Below, in pieces: positions 36,933 to 49,799 of a stretch of 64,000 nucleotides of DNA. Each line of letters opens with the position of its first letter. Position 1 is the stretch's first letter. Source of the stretch: Plutella xylostella (Eukaryota > Arthropoda > Insecta > Lepidoptera > Plutellidae). Below the pieces are notes generated by a model. That model was not told the DNA's origin, made no database searches, and saw only the letters and a program-made list of their open reading frames with translations. A program made the translations under genes and the position numbers. The DNA lies in the NCBI RefSeq assembly GCF_932276165.1, contig NC_063986.1, positions 9,436,501-9,500,500 on the forward strand, given 5' to 3'.

Positions 36933-38218
36933 TTAGGTCCTTACATATGAAATTGACGTTTTCTATAAGAGGAACATAAAGTCGTTTTTTTTTTAAATGA
37001 AATATATTAAATTAATCAAAGTATGTACCATTGCTATGTATGCACTTTTGCCATCTCATAGGTAGTTCATTGATCCCCTTACTAAAAAAAACATTCGGGC
37101 GGGAATCAATAAAATCTTTGAAGGCGGTTTGGACTGCCCCATCGGAGTTGAATTTTTTTCCTTGCAAGTAGTTATCCAAATTGCGAAAAAAATGGTAATC
37201 TGTTGGAGCAAGGTCCGGAGAGTACGGTGGATGTCAAAAACATTCTAATTGAAGCTCCTCTAATTTGGTAGCCGTCTGTTGTGCAGTGTGTGGTCTAGCG
37301 TTGTCCTGAAGCAGCAGTGGCCTAGAGCGATTGACCAGCCTCGGTTGTTTAGCAGCTAGCTTTTCCATCATGGTTTGTAGTTGCTGACAATAGATATCTG
37401 CCGTAATCGTCTGGCCAGATTTAAGAAAGCTGTAGTGAACGACACCGGCACTAGTCCACCAAACACTTACAAGCAACTTTTTTTTAGTCAATTTTCGCTT
37501 AGGGCAGGATTTGGCTGGTTCACCAGGGTTCAGCCATTGCGATGAGCGCTTCCGATTATTGTAGAGGATCCACTTTTCATCACAGGTAATGATTCGATTT
37601 AAAATTCCTTCATTATTGTGCCGGTTGAGTAACGTAACGCAGCAGTCGACGCGCGTTTGTCGGTTTGCTTCACTCAATTCATGAGGTACCCACCTTTTAA
37701 GCTTTGTCACCTTCCCAATTTGCTTCAAGTGGATTAGAATAGTTTTATCACTAACACCGGAGCCTGCAGCTAACTCGGACGTGGTTTGCGATGGATCCGC
37801 TTCCACAATAGCCTTCAATTCTTCATTATCAACTTTGGTCTCCGGCCGTCCACGAGGCTGGCTCTGCAGGTCGAAATTTCCAGAACGAAAACGTTGGAAC
37901 CAAAAACACACTGTGTTTTCTTTTGCGACACCGTCACCATACACATCATAAATCCTTCGAGCCGTTTCTGCAGCACTGGTGCCACGGTGGAACTCATACT
38001 CGTAAATAACGCGATATTTCAAGTTTTCCATTTTGTAAACAGAGTGACACAAAGAAAAAAACAAAAGAAGAAAAAACAAATGAATTAGGGGGTTTGAAAC
38101 ACAAATGCATGAGTAAATAGCTGTATGAATTTGAATTTGGAATTCCTAACCTTATGGTTATATTTGAGATCAAAGTGGCCAGTACGACAAAACGCCAATT
38201 TCATACGTAAGGACCTAA
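36933..38218 (-). mobile_element. mariner transposon (DD34D), 1,286 bp
   Basis: Terminal inverted repeats of about 30 bp start TTAGGTCCTTAC at both ends and differ at 2 positions. TA dinucleotides at 36931-36932 and 38219-38220 are the expected target duplication. One transposase gene occupies most of the interior. The length is normal for mariner. Intact ends and a single lesion in the gene point to a relatively recent copy. Confidence 0.92.
37012..38031 (-). pseudogene. mariner transposase with one premature stop
   Basis: This enzyme cuts and pastes the element at TA sites. I start at ATG 38029-38031, MENLKY, where alignment with mariner transposases begins. The longer upstream frame is hydrophobic and lies in the 5' UTR. 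Residues 1-110 hold the two helix-turn-helix DNA-binding regions, with GRPE at 61-64. WVPHEL is at 114-119. The catalytic triad is D151 (CDEKW), D243 (QDNARPH) and D278, the last with exactly 34 positions after the second. A TGA at 37234-37236 replaces codon 266, after ECF and before HPPYSPDLAP. The third catalytic residue therefore lies past the stop. The frame continues cleanly to TAA at 37012, about 339 codons, near the usual ~345. Confidence 0.88.
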
Positions 38219-38275
38219 TATTACTTAAATGAAAGAGTGTATTTTTTTACTTGGTAAGTAGTTTATTTTAAATAC

Positions 38276-38424
38276 ATCCCATCAAAAACAATACTTGTCA
38301 AAAAAACCAAGTCTCGTAACTCAGTTGTTCTACGGTAAAAAATTGTGAGATCCATGTAATACCAAGTCTTATCCACGCACGCATCTTTGCACGCATTTTT
38401 GACAAGTATTGGTTTTGATGGGAT
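38276..38424. mobile_element. 149-bp MITE with 28-bp inverted ends
   Basis: TCCCATCAAAAACAATACTT begins at 38277. Its inverse, with one mismatch across 28 bp, ends at 38423. The 91-bp centre contains AACTCAGTTGTTCTACGG and no gene. It lies 57 bp from the mariner end. The superfamily is unknown. Confidence 0.75.
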
Positions 38425-38990
38425 CTCATTTCTTTTTGTATTTTGTAGACAGTTCTACTTTTTTTTCTTTTCGGTACCTTCTAGGTAGGTGTGTTAACTT
38501 AGTTTGGTAGGTACCTACCTACATTAATCGGAAACTTGATGTAAGAATCAAGAATCTTTATTTTTGGCTACGTAATGAACGTAATGAATAAACGTAACTT
38601 TGATACTTCGTACTGCATCAAATAAATTAAATTTCAACCTTAGTTTCCAATACACAAAGTTCATTGTACATTAAGAAATTTGACTATAAGTGGTAGCACT
38701 GGTAGCCTAATGTGCTTTGTCCTTAGGTAATCCATCCTTTGCGGATTTAATTTGCATGACGGGAATTTTTGCTCGATTTGGCAGGGGCACTACCGTGCGC
38801 CTATATTTACCAGATTAGGAAATTATTCAAGCAGTTATGTACTTATCTAGAAAACTGGACCAAAATTGAAAAAATTACTCGAGTTGGTAAATATTTTAGT
38901 TTTTCCTTGTTTCATACACCAAACACTACTTATATTCCAAATTTGAAGCTTCTAGGTCTGCTAGAAGTGCCTTAGAATTTTTATGATCGG
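38425..38990. other. Non-coding stretch
   Basis: No gene was found. Parts (GGCAGGGGCACTACCGTG near 38779) look like a decayed dispersed repeat. Confidence 0.4.
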
Positions 38991-39054
38991 TGAGTGAGTG
39001 AGTGAGTCAGAGACAAAATTTCTTAATTTTGTCACTGACTCACTCACTCACTCA
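38991..39054. repeat. Fold-back: 30-bp stem, 4-base loop
   Basis: GAGTGAGTGAGTGAGTCAGA (38992 on) and its inverse up to 39053 pair over 29 bases with one mismatch around TCTT, extended by a T:A pair at 38991/39054. The GAGT/ACTC repeats make up half of each arm. The tiny loop and low complexity argue against a microRNA. Confidence 0.75.
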
Positions 39055-42000
39055 AACTTTGACTCGTTATAATTCTTAAACTACTGTTTCAAATTTAATG
39101 AAATTTGAAATATACCGTGTCTTTACAATGCCTGCATGGTTAGTGAAAATTCAGTCTTCTTGTTTTATCCACAACGAAGTTACAGGGGGTCGAAAATGGC
39201 CTGAGTTGCTTCGAGAAAAGGATGTTACGGCCGTGCCGCTTTTTTGCTCGACTTGGTGGGGGCTCGAATTTTCTACCAGTCAACCTACAGGAGGCACAAG
39301 AAAATCAATAAGTACATATGATACCTATATACATTAAATACATAATATTGATTCCTACATAATTAAGTTATAATATTAATAGATACCTACTCGTAGTAGC
39401 AGAAATATTCTCATAATTCAATAATAATTTCGGCATTAAATCCGTATAGGCAATTCGCGGTTCGCCGGCGCCTTAACTGCACAAGCGCACTACGCACGCG
39501 CCGCCGCCGCCGCCATCACCGCGACCGCTCTTAATTAACAACAGTTACATAACTGCCCCGACCGAGGGCCGTCATCATAGCCGACAAATAACCCGCAGCT
39601 CGTCCAACAACAGTCATCGATACGAATTAGCCAAGTATTTCAGTCGTAAAAACTAATGGCAGATGTGCAGTCAGTGACTAGTCCTGTTTGTTTTAAATCA
39701 ACGCGCGTGTGATGAGTTACGCTGGTGTGGCTTGGTAGGCAGAGTTGCGTTGCTGTACTGGTTAGTTCCGATGTTGGTCATAGTGGTGTATTGTAATCTT
39801 TCGGGCACAATAAAACCTGAAAGCAAATAATAGTCTTTAAAAAACTCTGAAATTTCGAGGTCAAAAAGAGGTTTTAGTAATAAGGCTGCCAATTGTACCA
39901 CGTCTTTTTAAATCTTTGTTTGTAATTTCTATGTGTATTCATATAGAGTTATCTATCTAGGCTCTGCACAATAGTCAGCGTTACTATGTAAAAACACTGA
40001 GGGGTGGTCGTAGTCTTATTTACTGAAAATTACATAACTAGCTTTTCCCTTTCCAGCAAAACATACTTGTCTTCACGTTCATCTCACCTCCGAGTCACTC
40101 TCAGCGTCATTACAACCAACGTGTGACACGTCCCACACTATTAACCCCTACGCGAGTCTAGAAAGAAAAAGTAACAATGACACAATATTAGCTCAGCGTT
40201 GCGTTGATAAAGTGCGTGTGCAGTGCGGCGGAGTGGAGTCACTCGATCTCTCACGAGATAGCCCGACGGCGCCCGATGCGCGGATACCGCCGACGCCACG
40301 CTCCTGTAATTACCATCACGGTAATATGAAATGTTGGGAGCACATCCGCGTTACATACAACTCATTGTCTCCCCTCCCCTCCCCCTTCCTGTGGATCGCA
40401 ATCGCATCCGCGACTCGCGCGCCCTCTCTTCATTAGCGCGCTCTCTTCACGCGAATTAATCGCCCATCAGCCTTCAGAGCCTCCTTAGTGGCCGATGACG
40501 ATGCGCAATCCTAGAGGATACTACTTTCTTGCTAGTCATATAAGCCGTAAATGCGCCAATTTGTACCATGAATACGCATGATACACCCGTAAATATTAAA
40601 CTCTAAAGTAATTTAAGCATCGTCGGCAAATTGTAATTGCGAATCAACAGCCTGCTCCAATAACATCGATTACTTTCACAGTTTAATCAGCTCTCATCTG
40701 CCGATTCCACCTCATTTCAGTGAAACCTGCTAGCTATCAATAAAACTTTTTTTTCCATTTCCATTTTATGGCAACCATGTTTGGACTTTTTTTAATAGGA
40801 CCATAGTAGCGCCATATAACCTGTGTTTACTTTTACGGTTCTGAGAAACTACTTCATTCTTGCGAACATTTTATAGCGACACCAACTATTATCATCGTAA
40901 AAATGAATCTCCCATCGGAACGTAGCATTGATAATACGCACCTAATAAATTGTAGCTGCGACGTTTTGGTAAGCGCACACCTGATTTGAATAATATCGGA
41001 GCCATTTTTATTCGCCCGCGCAGACGCAAATGGCAATAAATATCTAGTTACAGGACCCAAGTCGAGGTAATCCGCCTTAATCCTCTTAGGAGAAAAAAAA
41101 TGAGCAAGATTAGTGAGAGAGTTTATCTTTTAGATCTAGGGAGCAATAATTAGGTGCGTGAGAGTAGGAGTTGCTCACGGCGCGGCCACCCGGCGCTGTT
41201 CGCTTCAACACACGGTGATTCGGAAAATCAGACCCTGTAAATTAATTAAATTAACGCTAGCAACTGCAGGAGAAATCGCGCGTTATCCAGCCATTCCCAC
41301 TTGCTGTCAAGATCGGCCGCTGGGCGGACACCGCGTCGATAGCCGGCCAAATATTTGCATACCGGCCGATGCGCTTACCTCGAGGGGCACTCGCCGCTCT
41401 CAATGAATTTTACAACTTACCGATACCGTTTTGTTTTGTGTAAATTACACCACATTTGTTGTTCATAATATATTTGTACTCTTGAATCATCAGCTGATGG
41501 ATCAATTTGGATGAAAATACACATAATATGTAGCATTTAGTCCACCTTTGTACACGTATGTATTTGTGTAAAAAAGAATTAAATATAAATAAATTACAAA
41601 TGGTGGTCATTTGGGGCCCGCGACAAAAAGTATGATTGATATGAGACAGCGAGATAAGAAATCGAAAAGTTCCTTGACACTATCACAGTGAAAAAGTATA
41701 GTAATGTAGCCTAGAATGTCCTGCCTTGAGTCATGACATCACTACATTAGCAGGAATGGTTGTTACACTCTCTATACTGCTTTAGATTGTGACATCAACT
41801 GTAGATAATAAATCATGAATCGTTTCATTGTTTTGGTAACTCTCAAAGCGGTTTATTAATTTTTTTACTCGTATTTTAGTGAGCGTGACCGATTGCGCGG
41901 GCGTGCATAAACAATTCTCTGTTTGCGCAGCCACACGCTCCCGTCATTTGACAAATGATGTTAAACATCATTAAATTACTTGGACATTTGTTTTATTTTT

Positions 42001-45000
42001 TCTAAACACGTATGCAAATAGCACGTTTAAGAGTGCTCGAGCTTTCTTTGCTCTTAGCGGAGTTGTTTGACTAATGAATGGCTTACCGCGAGACAGTCCA
42101 TCCGCTAGCTGCAACTTTACTACACGCAATTTTGATTTAATACAGCTGGTTTACTAGCTATTAAGTTTGAGACAATTAAACGTATCGTGGAAGTTTAACG
42201 AGTGACTTCCCACGATGGTATCGAGCTCCGTCGCGTCTGCCGTGTCGCCGTCACCGGCCGAGCCCGTCGAGCATTTAGCAAACTAACGATTTAAAAGTAA
42301 TCACGCCGTTTACGAACACTGCCTTAACGGACTAGATAATTTAACTTGTAAAGTCAAGCCGGGTAATGTAAGTAAATTATTCAGTGTGCAGTTATGATTG
42401 TTCATTGTTGTAGAGGTGGATAGAGACGTCCGTTTCGTTTGGGTGGGTCGCGCATTGGGCGACGTCGCGCGGCCTCGCTCCGCTAACTTTGATGTACGCA
42501 GGAGATGCGCGCGCAGATAACTCCTAGTTATGCGCACAGTTTGGTGCAAAACCTGTCCGTGAGCTTCATTTTCAGAACTAATTTATGGGGGCACGCGTTT
42601 ATAATAGCTGAACCGCTGGATTGCAGAGATAAGTGAGGAAGAGATACAAAAGGTAGGTTTAATATATACCTACTTGTTAGTATATTTTTTATGATGACAC
42701 TCTGTTTTACCTAAAATTGATGCAAAAAAAATTAAAGTACTTTAAAATCATAACAAAATAAGAATAATTTTATTTTAGCATATAACTTAGTCAAAGTTCA
42801 GAACATTTATGTGCGCGCGGCGCTAGATCAGTCGCGTGCACGCGCCGCCGAGCTTATTTAAATATACCATCGGTGATTTTCAGACTCAACATTCCTCATA
42901 ATGAAATGTAATTAGTGAACAGTTAGAACCGTAACACTGTTATGTTTGCATAGCTGGTGACACGCACGTGCGACTTGCCTGCCGTGGAGGTGAGCACCCG
43001 CCTTATCTCCGCCATCAGCCAACTTTCCCGCATTTCCTAAACCTTAAATGGAAACTTAATTTAATTTCGTCCGACCGTTACACTGACCCGGTGTCGTCGT
43101 CACACGCACTAACGCGCACAATGCGCGCGATACCATCAACGAAGATGTAATCGAAATGCTGTGCGAATTTTAACACAGATTTTTCGTGTCCAAATTGCAC
43201 CGTAATTAGTTGGTTTGCAAATTTTGCACGGAAGAGGTGTTGTGATGAGCCTCACCCATATAATTAGGCCGTCCAGGGCAGAAAAAAATACATAATAGCT
43301 AGAGCAAGTTGCATGAACTCGCGGCACGAACCGAGCCGTCTCCCTAAACATAGCAGGAAATAGCCTATCAAAGTTCTGTTACGCCGAAGCGAAAGAAGTC
43401 AAGGACCTTGCGCATATTTGTGAGAGTCAATACAGTGAGGCGACGCGAGGCGCATTAGCCACGGTGCCGCTCCCACTTGGACCCAAATTTGCTTCGCCTA
43501 TTTGCCACCGCCTCGTTTCCCTGCACTTCCGACTGTGACGTCCATTTCTTAATCTCTAACTACCTATTCAATGCATTGCCCATACTTTCAGCTACATTAT
43601 TATATTCCATCGTCATCGTTCAAACATTAGTTGGTTAAAGAGGTCAGCACACAATCATAATCGTTGACAGAAACTTAAGCTGCATTTACAATGGGGGAGC
43701 TGCAAGTTAGCGTCTGCAAAGCGATACCAAGTATGGTGACTAGTGGCTAGGCGGACGTCATTGAGCCCAGCACGTCAACTGATTAAGGATTCGTTCACCT
43801 CGACGTTACGGTGGCTGCGCCGCCGCGGCCTGCCGCAGAGAAATGCGAACGATCCTTTGTTCGCTACACTTTGTCTACACTGTAGAGCACTGTAGACCCA
43901 CGAGCGAAACACTTCGCGCCCACTCCTAGACCAATTGTTACAAGTTATGCCTTTATAGTCCGAGCCGAACCCCCTCGCGATCGCCCGAGATATTCCCGTC
44001 AACGATATCTGCGCCAACATTGTATCTGAAGTTAAGATGTTTTTATCTATGCGTGATAGTGCGACTGTCTAAAGAGAGCCATATTCACAAAATAATTTCC
44101 TGAAAATAATGGACTAGCTAATTTGATTGTGAAATCGCTTTCACTGTGGAAACCATTTGCAGCATGGACTGTGGATCCCCGTCGTTACTTTCCCATTTTA
44201 GGAACGTATAATTTGGCGAGTGGCCGCTTGTAGTTGTTAAACGCTCTTCGACCCGACCGACGTTATTGTTTTACTGTAGAGTTCTCACGCTTCATTGATC
44301 GTCTTCGATTTGTGTATCACTGATAATGCATAAACTTTTCCTATTGCGTGCATATTGAAATAGAAAGTCGTTACTTTATTGTTTATTGTAACAATTGAAG
44401 ACGAAATTGTCGAGGTCATTGCTCCGCTCCGAGCAGAGCGAAATTCGGATGAAATTGCTTTCGAAGATGGAAATGTAAAATTTGTTCTTAATGCATAAAA
44501 TTAATAGTGACCAATATTTTATTGATTTGGACGTTACTTCGATGAAGATGTTGAAAAATCTGTGTTCTTTGTTAATCGAATTAACGGTGGTTTCTTTATT
44601 GAATTTAGTAGCTGGTTAGAAAATGAATAAGGCTATAAAGTGTCATGATGTTGTAGCGTCGGCGGTGGCCGCGGTCGCTCGGCGCGTCCACACTCGCGAC
44701 ATGATTTGTGACTGGTTTCATTTGTGTATAATTTTTATCGCCCGCCGCCATTTCACACGTCCGAAATTTGTTTAAGTTAATATAGCTGCTGACGGCATTG
44801 TAACTGGATTCGATACAATTTTATGTTTTTATAATGGGAGCGCCCCGGCTACTATGAGGTAATTTACATTAAAACACAAAGTTGTTCCAACATCCGCTGA
44901 CGTTACAGCGGCTAATGAAACCATTAGCTATTAGCGCGGCCGGGAGCCGCGATAGAGACATTGTGTTCTTTCGTCGAGCGAGCTGCTCTATCAATTACTT

Positions 45001-46721
45001 AGTAGGTACTGTGTTTGGTTCCGATACGGGCATTATAAGCGCATTAGGCATGGCGGCACGACATGCACACATTACCGCCATCTGTAACACGGTCACATCG
45101 CTTTTGGCCGGTCCGATTTAAGTTTTTTCGCGTATCTAGAAATTCTTGAATTATCGTGTGAAAATTGTGAGCTTATGATGATTTGCCATTTTTAAACGAA
45201 GCCCGCAGTGCCGGGTGGACCGACACAAATTTGATTTCTGGGCGTTTGCTCTGCATCAATGTGGGTAATAACATTAAGTGGAATTTAATGTACAATTCGT
45301 GGTGATTTAATACAAACGTAGACGCATGACCCGGGGTCTTGGGAATCGCATGATAGTAGGAATCTGTACGTGATGCATGGCCATTATTTCGTATTGCTTT
45401 GCTAATTTGATTATAGATTTTGCTATACCTAACTGCTATGGTATTATTTTCTTTGTTTTAATGTCGTAGCTCGGGAAAGACCACCTAAGATGGCCGCTCC
45501 AGTTGCGGTAGCGGTTCGTAGCAAAATATAAGTGAAATTAATAATTTTCGTGTCGGCGGGTCACGACCCCGCGTTCCCACACATAACTCAGTAGATGTCG
45601 CTAGACGCTGTGCCCCCCAGTGCCCCATGGTGCCCCCGCTCCGCTACTGGGTATGGCCATACTGTACTTCTAGAGATGTGACTTGCAACCCTAATTATGC
45701 TTTCGAATATTTTGAGACTGTATCTATACTTAAAACTTAGATTCTGCATAAAACTTAAATTACACTCAATATACGATCTATCTATACCTAACTGGTCTTA
45801 TCCGTGTTCACTACCTTAGCAAGTCCGATAAACACATAGCAACCTAACTGTTCTGAATATTATATTATGTATTACAGGCTTTTCCGGAGAATTAATATTC
45901 TCAAAATATTATTAAAATAGATAAATGAATATTGTGGAAATCCTCCTGAATCAGAAACCAGATTTTAACCAGTACAGTCGAGTTCAACCGACCTTTCGCA
46001 GGGTCGTCCCTAGTGGCACGCCTACTCCTGCTCAGCTACTGCGCTAATTAACGGAAGGCCGTTAACGTGATAGGACACAGTTATTTTGTAACGAAAATAC
46101 GTGACATCGGTGTTTATGGTCCCTTGTTCTAGATCTAGGTATACCTACTTAGACTAGGTGCACTAAGATTAAATATGGTGCAGTTTATTAGTTAATATTG
46201 ATAAAATGTGCGCCGCCGATTGTGCTACATATTTATTTACTGTTCTATGTACCTATGTGAATCCTGTTTGTGTGCATGAAAGATTAGTGTTTTACAATTT
46301 TCACCTATACGTAGTTCACCGAAATTTTGCTCACGCGACTATATTTTAAATTCAATGATTTTATAAGTTTATGTATACTTTTAACCAATCATGAATTGCT
46401 GCTAATTATAATCATTTCGGGCTGTAGGTACAGTGAACAACCATAAAAAATTACCCGTATCGAGCTTCCATCGAGACTGCACTACATATTTGCATACGTG
46501 CAATCTTTTGTGCAGTTCCAAAAGTGGTTGAACCAGTTAAAATATAGAACGAGTAAGTTGAACGAGTATAGCACTTTCGAGTTCAACACGGAATGAGAAT
46601 GACTTGGAAAGTTCTGTAAGCTGCAACTCTTTCGTGACATCAATGATCCGTAATCGTGTGTGAAATAACATACATGATCGTTCGGTTTTTGTTTAATTAA
46701 TAAACTGGGTTATTTCGTCTC
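39055..46721. other. Long non-coding stretch
   Basis: No coding region, RNA gene or recognisable transposon over about 7.7 kb. CpG-rich patches occur at about 39465-39530, 40215-40440, 41160-41400, 42205-42260, 42410-42520 and 44650-44700, within AT-rich DNA that is otherwise free of simple repeats. The character is the same as the 20-33 kb desert. Confidence 0.5.
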
Positions 46722-46832
46722 TGGTGGGTCACTGTAGCTAACGAAAAATTAATGAATGAGAGATGTCATGCTATCGGTACACTAATGCAATGAGATAGAG
46801 TAGCGGTTAACGCAGCGCTCAGAAGCTTAGGG
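46722..46832 (+). mobile_element. Family A short repeat, 3' truncated
   Basis: Left end GGTGGGTCACTGTAGCTAAC, core GAGAGATGTCATGCTATCGG and GAGATAGAGTAGCGG. The right end GAGTGACCCC is missing. Confidence 0.6.
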
Positions 46833-47331
46833 AATAATAAATTTTGAGTACCTAGTTTAAAATAAATTTTAACTACTTTTGTTATTTGTCCGACTTTCAT
46901 AATTATCAGGACTACTACATATATGCAGATGTTAATTTTAAACTATCTATGTTTAATCTTCATACAGACTAGAAGTCGTAAATTTACGGTTTTTAGAATC
47001 GAAGAGAACCGTTTGAATGGTAATTAAAAACGCAACCGTTAAAATAAGAATATTATTGAAACACTATATAAAAAGGACATCAGCTTAAAAGCTTCTACAA
47101 TATCAATTAAGATACAGTGAAACTATTAAGTCCTGAAATTAAATGAGGGCACTGCTATCTTTCATGTAGCAACCCTATATAGCGAAACATAACTGACTTT
47201 GATACTTGAAATTTTGCCTGTTAACTTCCTACCTATTTATGTATTTTAAAAACAACTTACCATCCACAAAAAAGCTCTTATACAAGCTAGAAGGTGTTAA
47301 TATGAAGGCTAATAGTGAAACCAATAAATAT

Positions 47332-47887
47332 TTATTTAGATAACGTTATTACAACTGTATAAAAAAAACTGGATCTGTTGACGAAGGGCACACATAGTAA
47401 AGACATCAATTTTTCTTTTTGGACGGCCAGTTCTGTTTCTTCCAGGAGTTAGAAATATTCCATATTTTGCCCTCTTTGGCACGCTGGTCCGATATAACTA
47501 TAAAATAAAATAATAAAATCTTTTTGACTTACACAATGACCCCCAAATTCACACAATGTGAATTTAGTAAGTAAACAAAAATATATCTTCAAGTATCAAA
47601 ATGTTAAGGTTTGACTCAACTGAAACCAGATGAAACCTACAATCAGTGGTATGTAAACAATGTTCGACTTGGGCTCTAAACCTAGGTTTATCGATAAATG
47701 AAGCGTTGGTACTAATATAAAGTGAGTTATTACAATTTGTACAATGCTACATACCCGTCATAGACGCTGTACGAGCGTAAAAATCCTCCAAATTCGACAA
47801 AATGTGTCCAGCTTGATGTTCCGCTAAACATTGTATTAAAACTCGATAAATAACTTCACTAGCTTGACTACGAATATCTTTCTTCAT
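47332..47887 (-). pseudogene. Transposase N-terminal exons, truncated and frameshifted
   Basis: Exon 1 (47887-47755) encodes MKKDIRSQASEVIYRVLIQC and ends at a GTATGT donor. Exon 2 begins at 47497 after a TTTTATAG acceptor. After a frame slip near AAAATATGG it reads GIFLTPGRNRTGRPKRKIDV, then TMCALRQQIQFFYTV. These pieces match the N-terminal helix-turn-helix region (RSQA... and PGKKR-type basic block) of a family of arthropod transposases with a DDE_3-type catalytic domain, as I recall it. Nothing of the catalytic domain follows. A stop ends the frame at 47332-47334. Confidence 0.55.
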
Positions 47888-48118
47888 TTTCCTATCAAAT
47901 CAAATCAAATCAAATCAAAATCATTTATTGCAAAGAATGTGGTCACAATAAGCTGGTTTACAATAATCAGTGAAAATCATTGAGACATAATGAAAGTACA
48001 GCACATTCTGTCAAATTTAGACATGCAACATTACAAATTAAAATATTAGTTAAATTACATTCATTACACACTTATATTTATTAAGGTTTACAAGAAACAC
48101 ACAGTACTATACTTATAA

Positions 48119-49555
48119 TTATGATGAGTCATGTTTTCCATTTATAAATTCTTGGACGGTGTAGAAACATTTACTACATAGCCATTTTTTTACTTCCCTG
48201 ACAAACATGTTCCATCTCATTGTCTTAAATCTAGCAGGTAACTTATTGAACATGCAAGTTAGCATATAGTGACAATTTTTACCATGCAATGCAGTCTTAC
48301 CGGCCGGCAGCACCAGGTTATTTGGGTACCTAGTGTTGAAACTCAAAAATTGACCTTTTTTTGTAAATAAGTCTTTATGTTTTAAAACAAAGCAAACACC
48401 TTCATATATGTATAAGCTAGGAAGTGATAGTAGGCCATATTTAATAAATAAGGGTTTACATGAGTCGGTCGGTTTTGCATTTGCAATTGCTCTTATACAT
48501 CGCTTTTGGAGTATGAATGTTCTATTTATATTGGTACCGTTTCCCCATAGTATAAGACAGTATCGTAATATTGATGTAATGTAACCATGATATGCCATAA
48601 GGGCTGTGTTTACATCAGATTCCCTTTGCAGCTTATATAACGCATATATGAATCTGTTGAGTTTCGCACATACATAGTCATTATGAGATACCCAACTACA
48701 ATGTTCGTCCAGTACAATTCCTAGGAACTTAGTGTTCGAGACTCTTTCAATTTCAATGTTATTGCATTCAACTTTGAGATCTAAGGGCTGCATTTTCCGA
48801 TTTCGGAAGATCATATATTTGGTTTTCTTTTCATTCACACATAAATTATTATTTTTAAGCCATTGATAAATTTGATTAATAGTATTATTTATTTCATTTT
48901 GGAAGTGGTCAATGTCTGTATATTTATTAGATTTAGGAATTATAATAGAAATGTCATCAGCAAAAAGTATGCTTTTATAATTTATAATACGTGGCAAGTC
49001 ATTAATATAGATAATAAACAAAAGTGGACCCATAATGCTCCCTTGTGGTACTCCAAATTTATTATGTCTTAGTGTTGATTTATGCGATATTAATTCAGAA
49101 TCATCGTTCAAGTTACTCAATTGAACATACTGAGATCTATTACTCAGATAACTTTTAATCCAGTCATTACATAGACCACGTAGCCCGTAACTTTCGCATT
49201 TCTGAAGTAGTAAATCATGATCCACATAGTCGAAGGCCTTTGTCATATCAAAATATACTACACAAGCTTGATTCCCTTTGTCGATGGATTCAATAACATC
49301 TTTTACCAGCTGAAAACCAGCTAGACTCGTTGATTTACCTTTTTGGAACCCATTTTGTTCTTTAGCAATAATATCTTTATTCATAATAAATTTGTATATA
49401 CGATTATACATTGCTCTTTCAAATATTTTTGAGAAAATCGACAGTAGTGCCACTGGTCTATAATTATTAACATTTTTACGACATTCTTTTTTATGTATTG
49501 GTTTAATATTGGATATTTTTAGCTTATCAGGAAATTTTCCTTGTTCGAATGACAT
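48119..49555 (-). CDS. LINE reverse transcriptase, open frame
   Basis: RNA-dependent DNA polymerase of a LINE. The 478-residue frame is uninterrupted: NYRPVALLS at 31-39, NGFQKGKST at 68-76, first catalytic Asp D103 (YFDMTKAFD), GVPQGSIMGPLLF at 168-180, catalytic F198-A-D200-D201, and thumb motifs TKFLGIVLD. The C-terminal ~150 residues (LRYCLILWGN on) are the usual LINE connection region. The same frame stays open upstream of this ATG to about 49790 (SNDEIGNIIRSLKN, GYDEFNTKVIKSC), so the ATG is internal rather than the true start. All polymerase motifs are intact, but without an endonuclease the copy is unlikely to move by itself. Confidence 0.82.
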   Translation of the reverse strand: MSFEQGKFPDKLKISNIKPIHKKECRKNVNNYRPVALLSIFSKIFERAMYNRIYKFIMNKDIIAKEQNGFQKGKSTSLAGFQLVKDVIESIDKGNQACVVYFDMTKAFDYVDHDLLLQKCESYGLRGLCNDWIKSYLSNRSQYVQLSNLNDDSELISHKSTLRHNKFGVPQGSIMGPLLFIIYINDLPRIINYKSILFADDISIIIPKSNKYTDIDHFQNEINNTINQIYQWLKNNNLCVNEKKTKYMIFRNRKMQPLDLKVECNNIEIERVSNTKFLGIVLDEHCSWVSHNDYVCAKLNRFIYALYKLQRESDVNTALMAYHGYITSILRYCLILWGNGTNINRTFILQKRCIRAIANAKPTDSCKPLFIKYGLLSLPSLYIYEGVCFVLKHKDLFTKKGQFLSFNTRYPNNLVLPAGKTALHGKNCHYMLTCMFNKLPARFKTMRWNMFVREVKKWLCSKCFYTVQEFINGKHDSS

Positions 49556-49799
49556 GTTAACTAGATGACAAATTATAGGTGCTAGAATATGCGTGCATGA
49601 TTTTATAACTTTGGTGTTGAATTCATCGTATCCGACTGCATTTGTATTTTTTAATGACCTAATTATGTTTCCAATTTCATCGTTGCTACATGGTTGTATG
49701 AATATTGTACTTGTATTTGTATTACCTAGTGCAATGAGGGTTTTTTTTGGAACATCTTGCCTAGTTTTAATTTGTAATCTTGAGAGTAATTAATTATAA

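Noticed and set aside
38992..39053. microRNA hairpin
   Set aside because: The loop is only 4 bases and the arms are half GAGT repeats, which is not a Drosha-type precursor.
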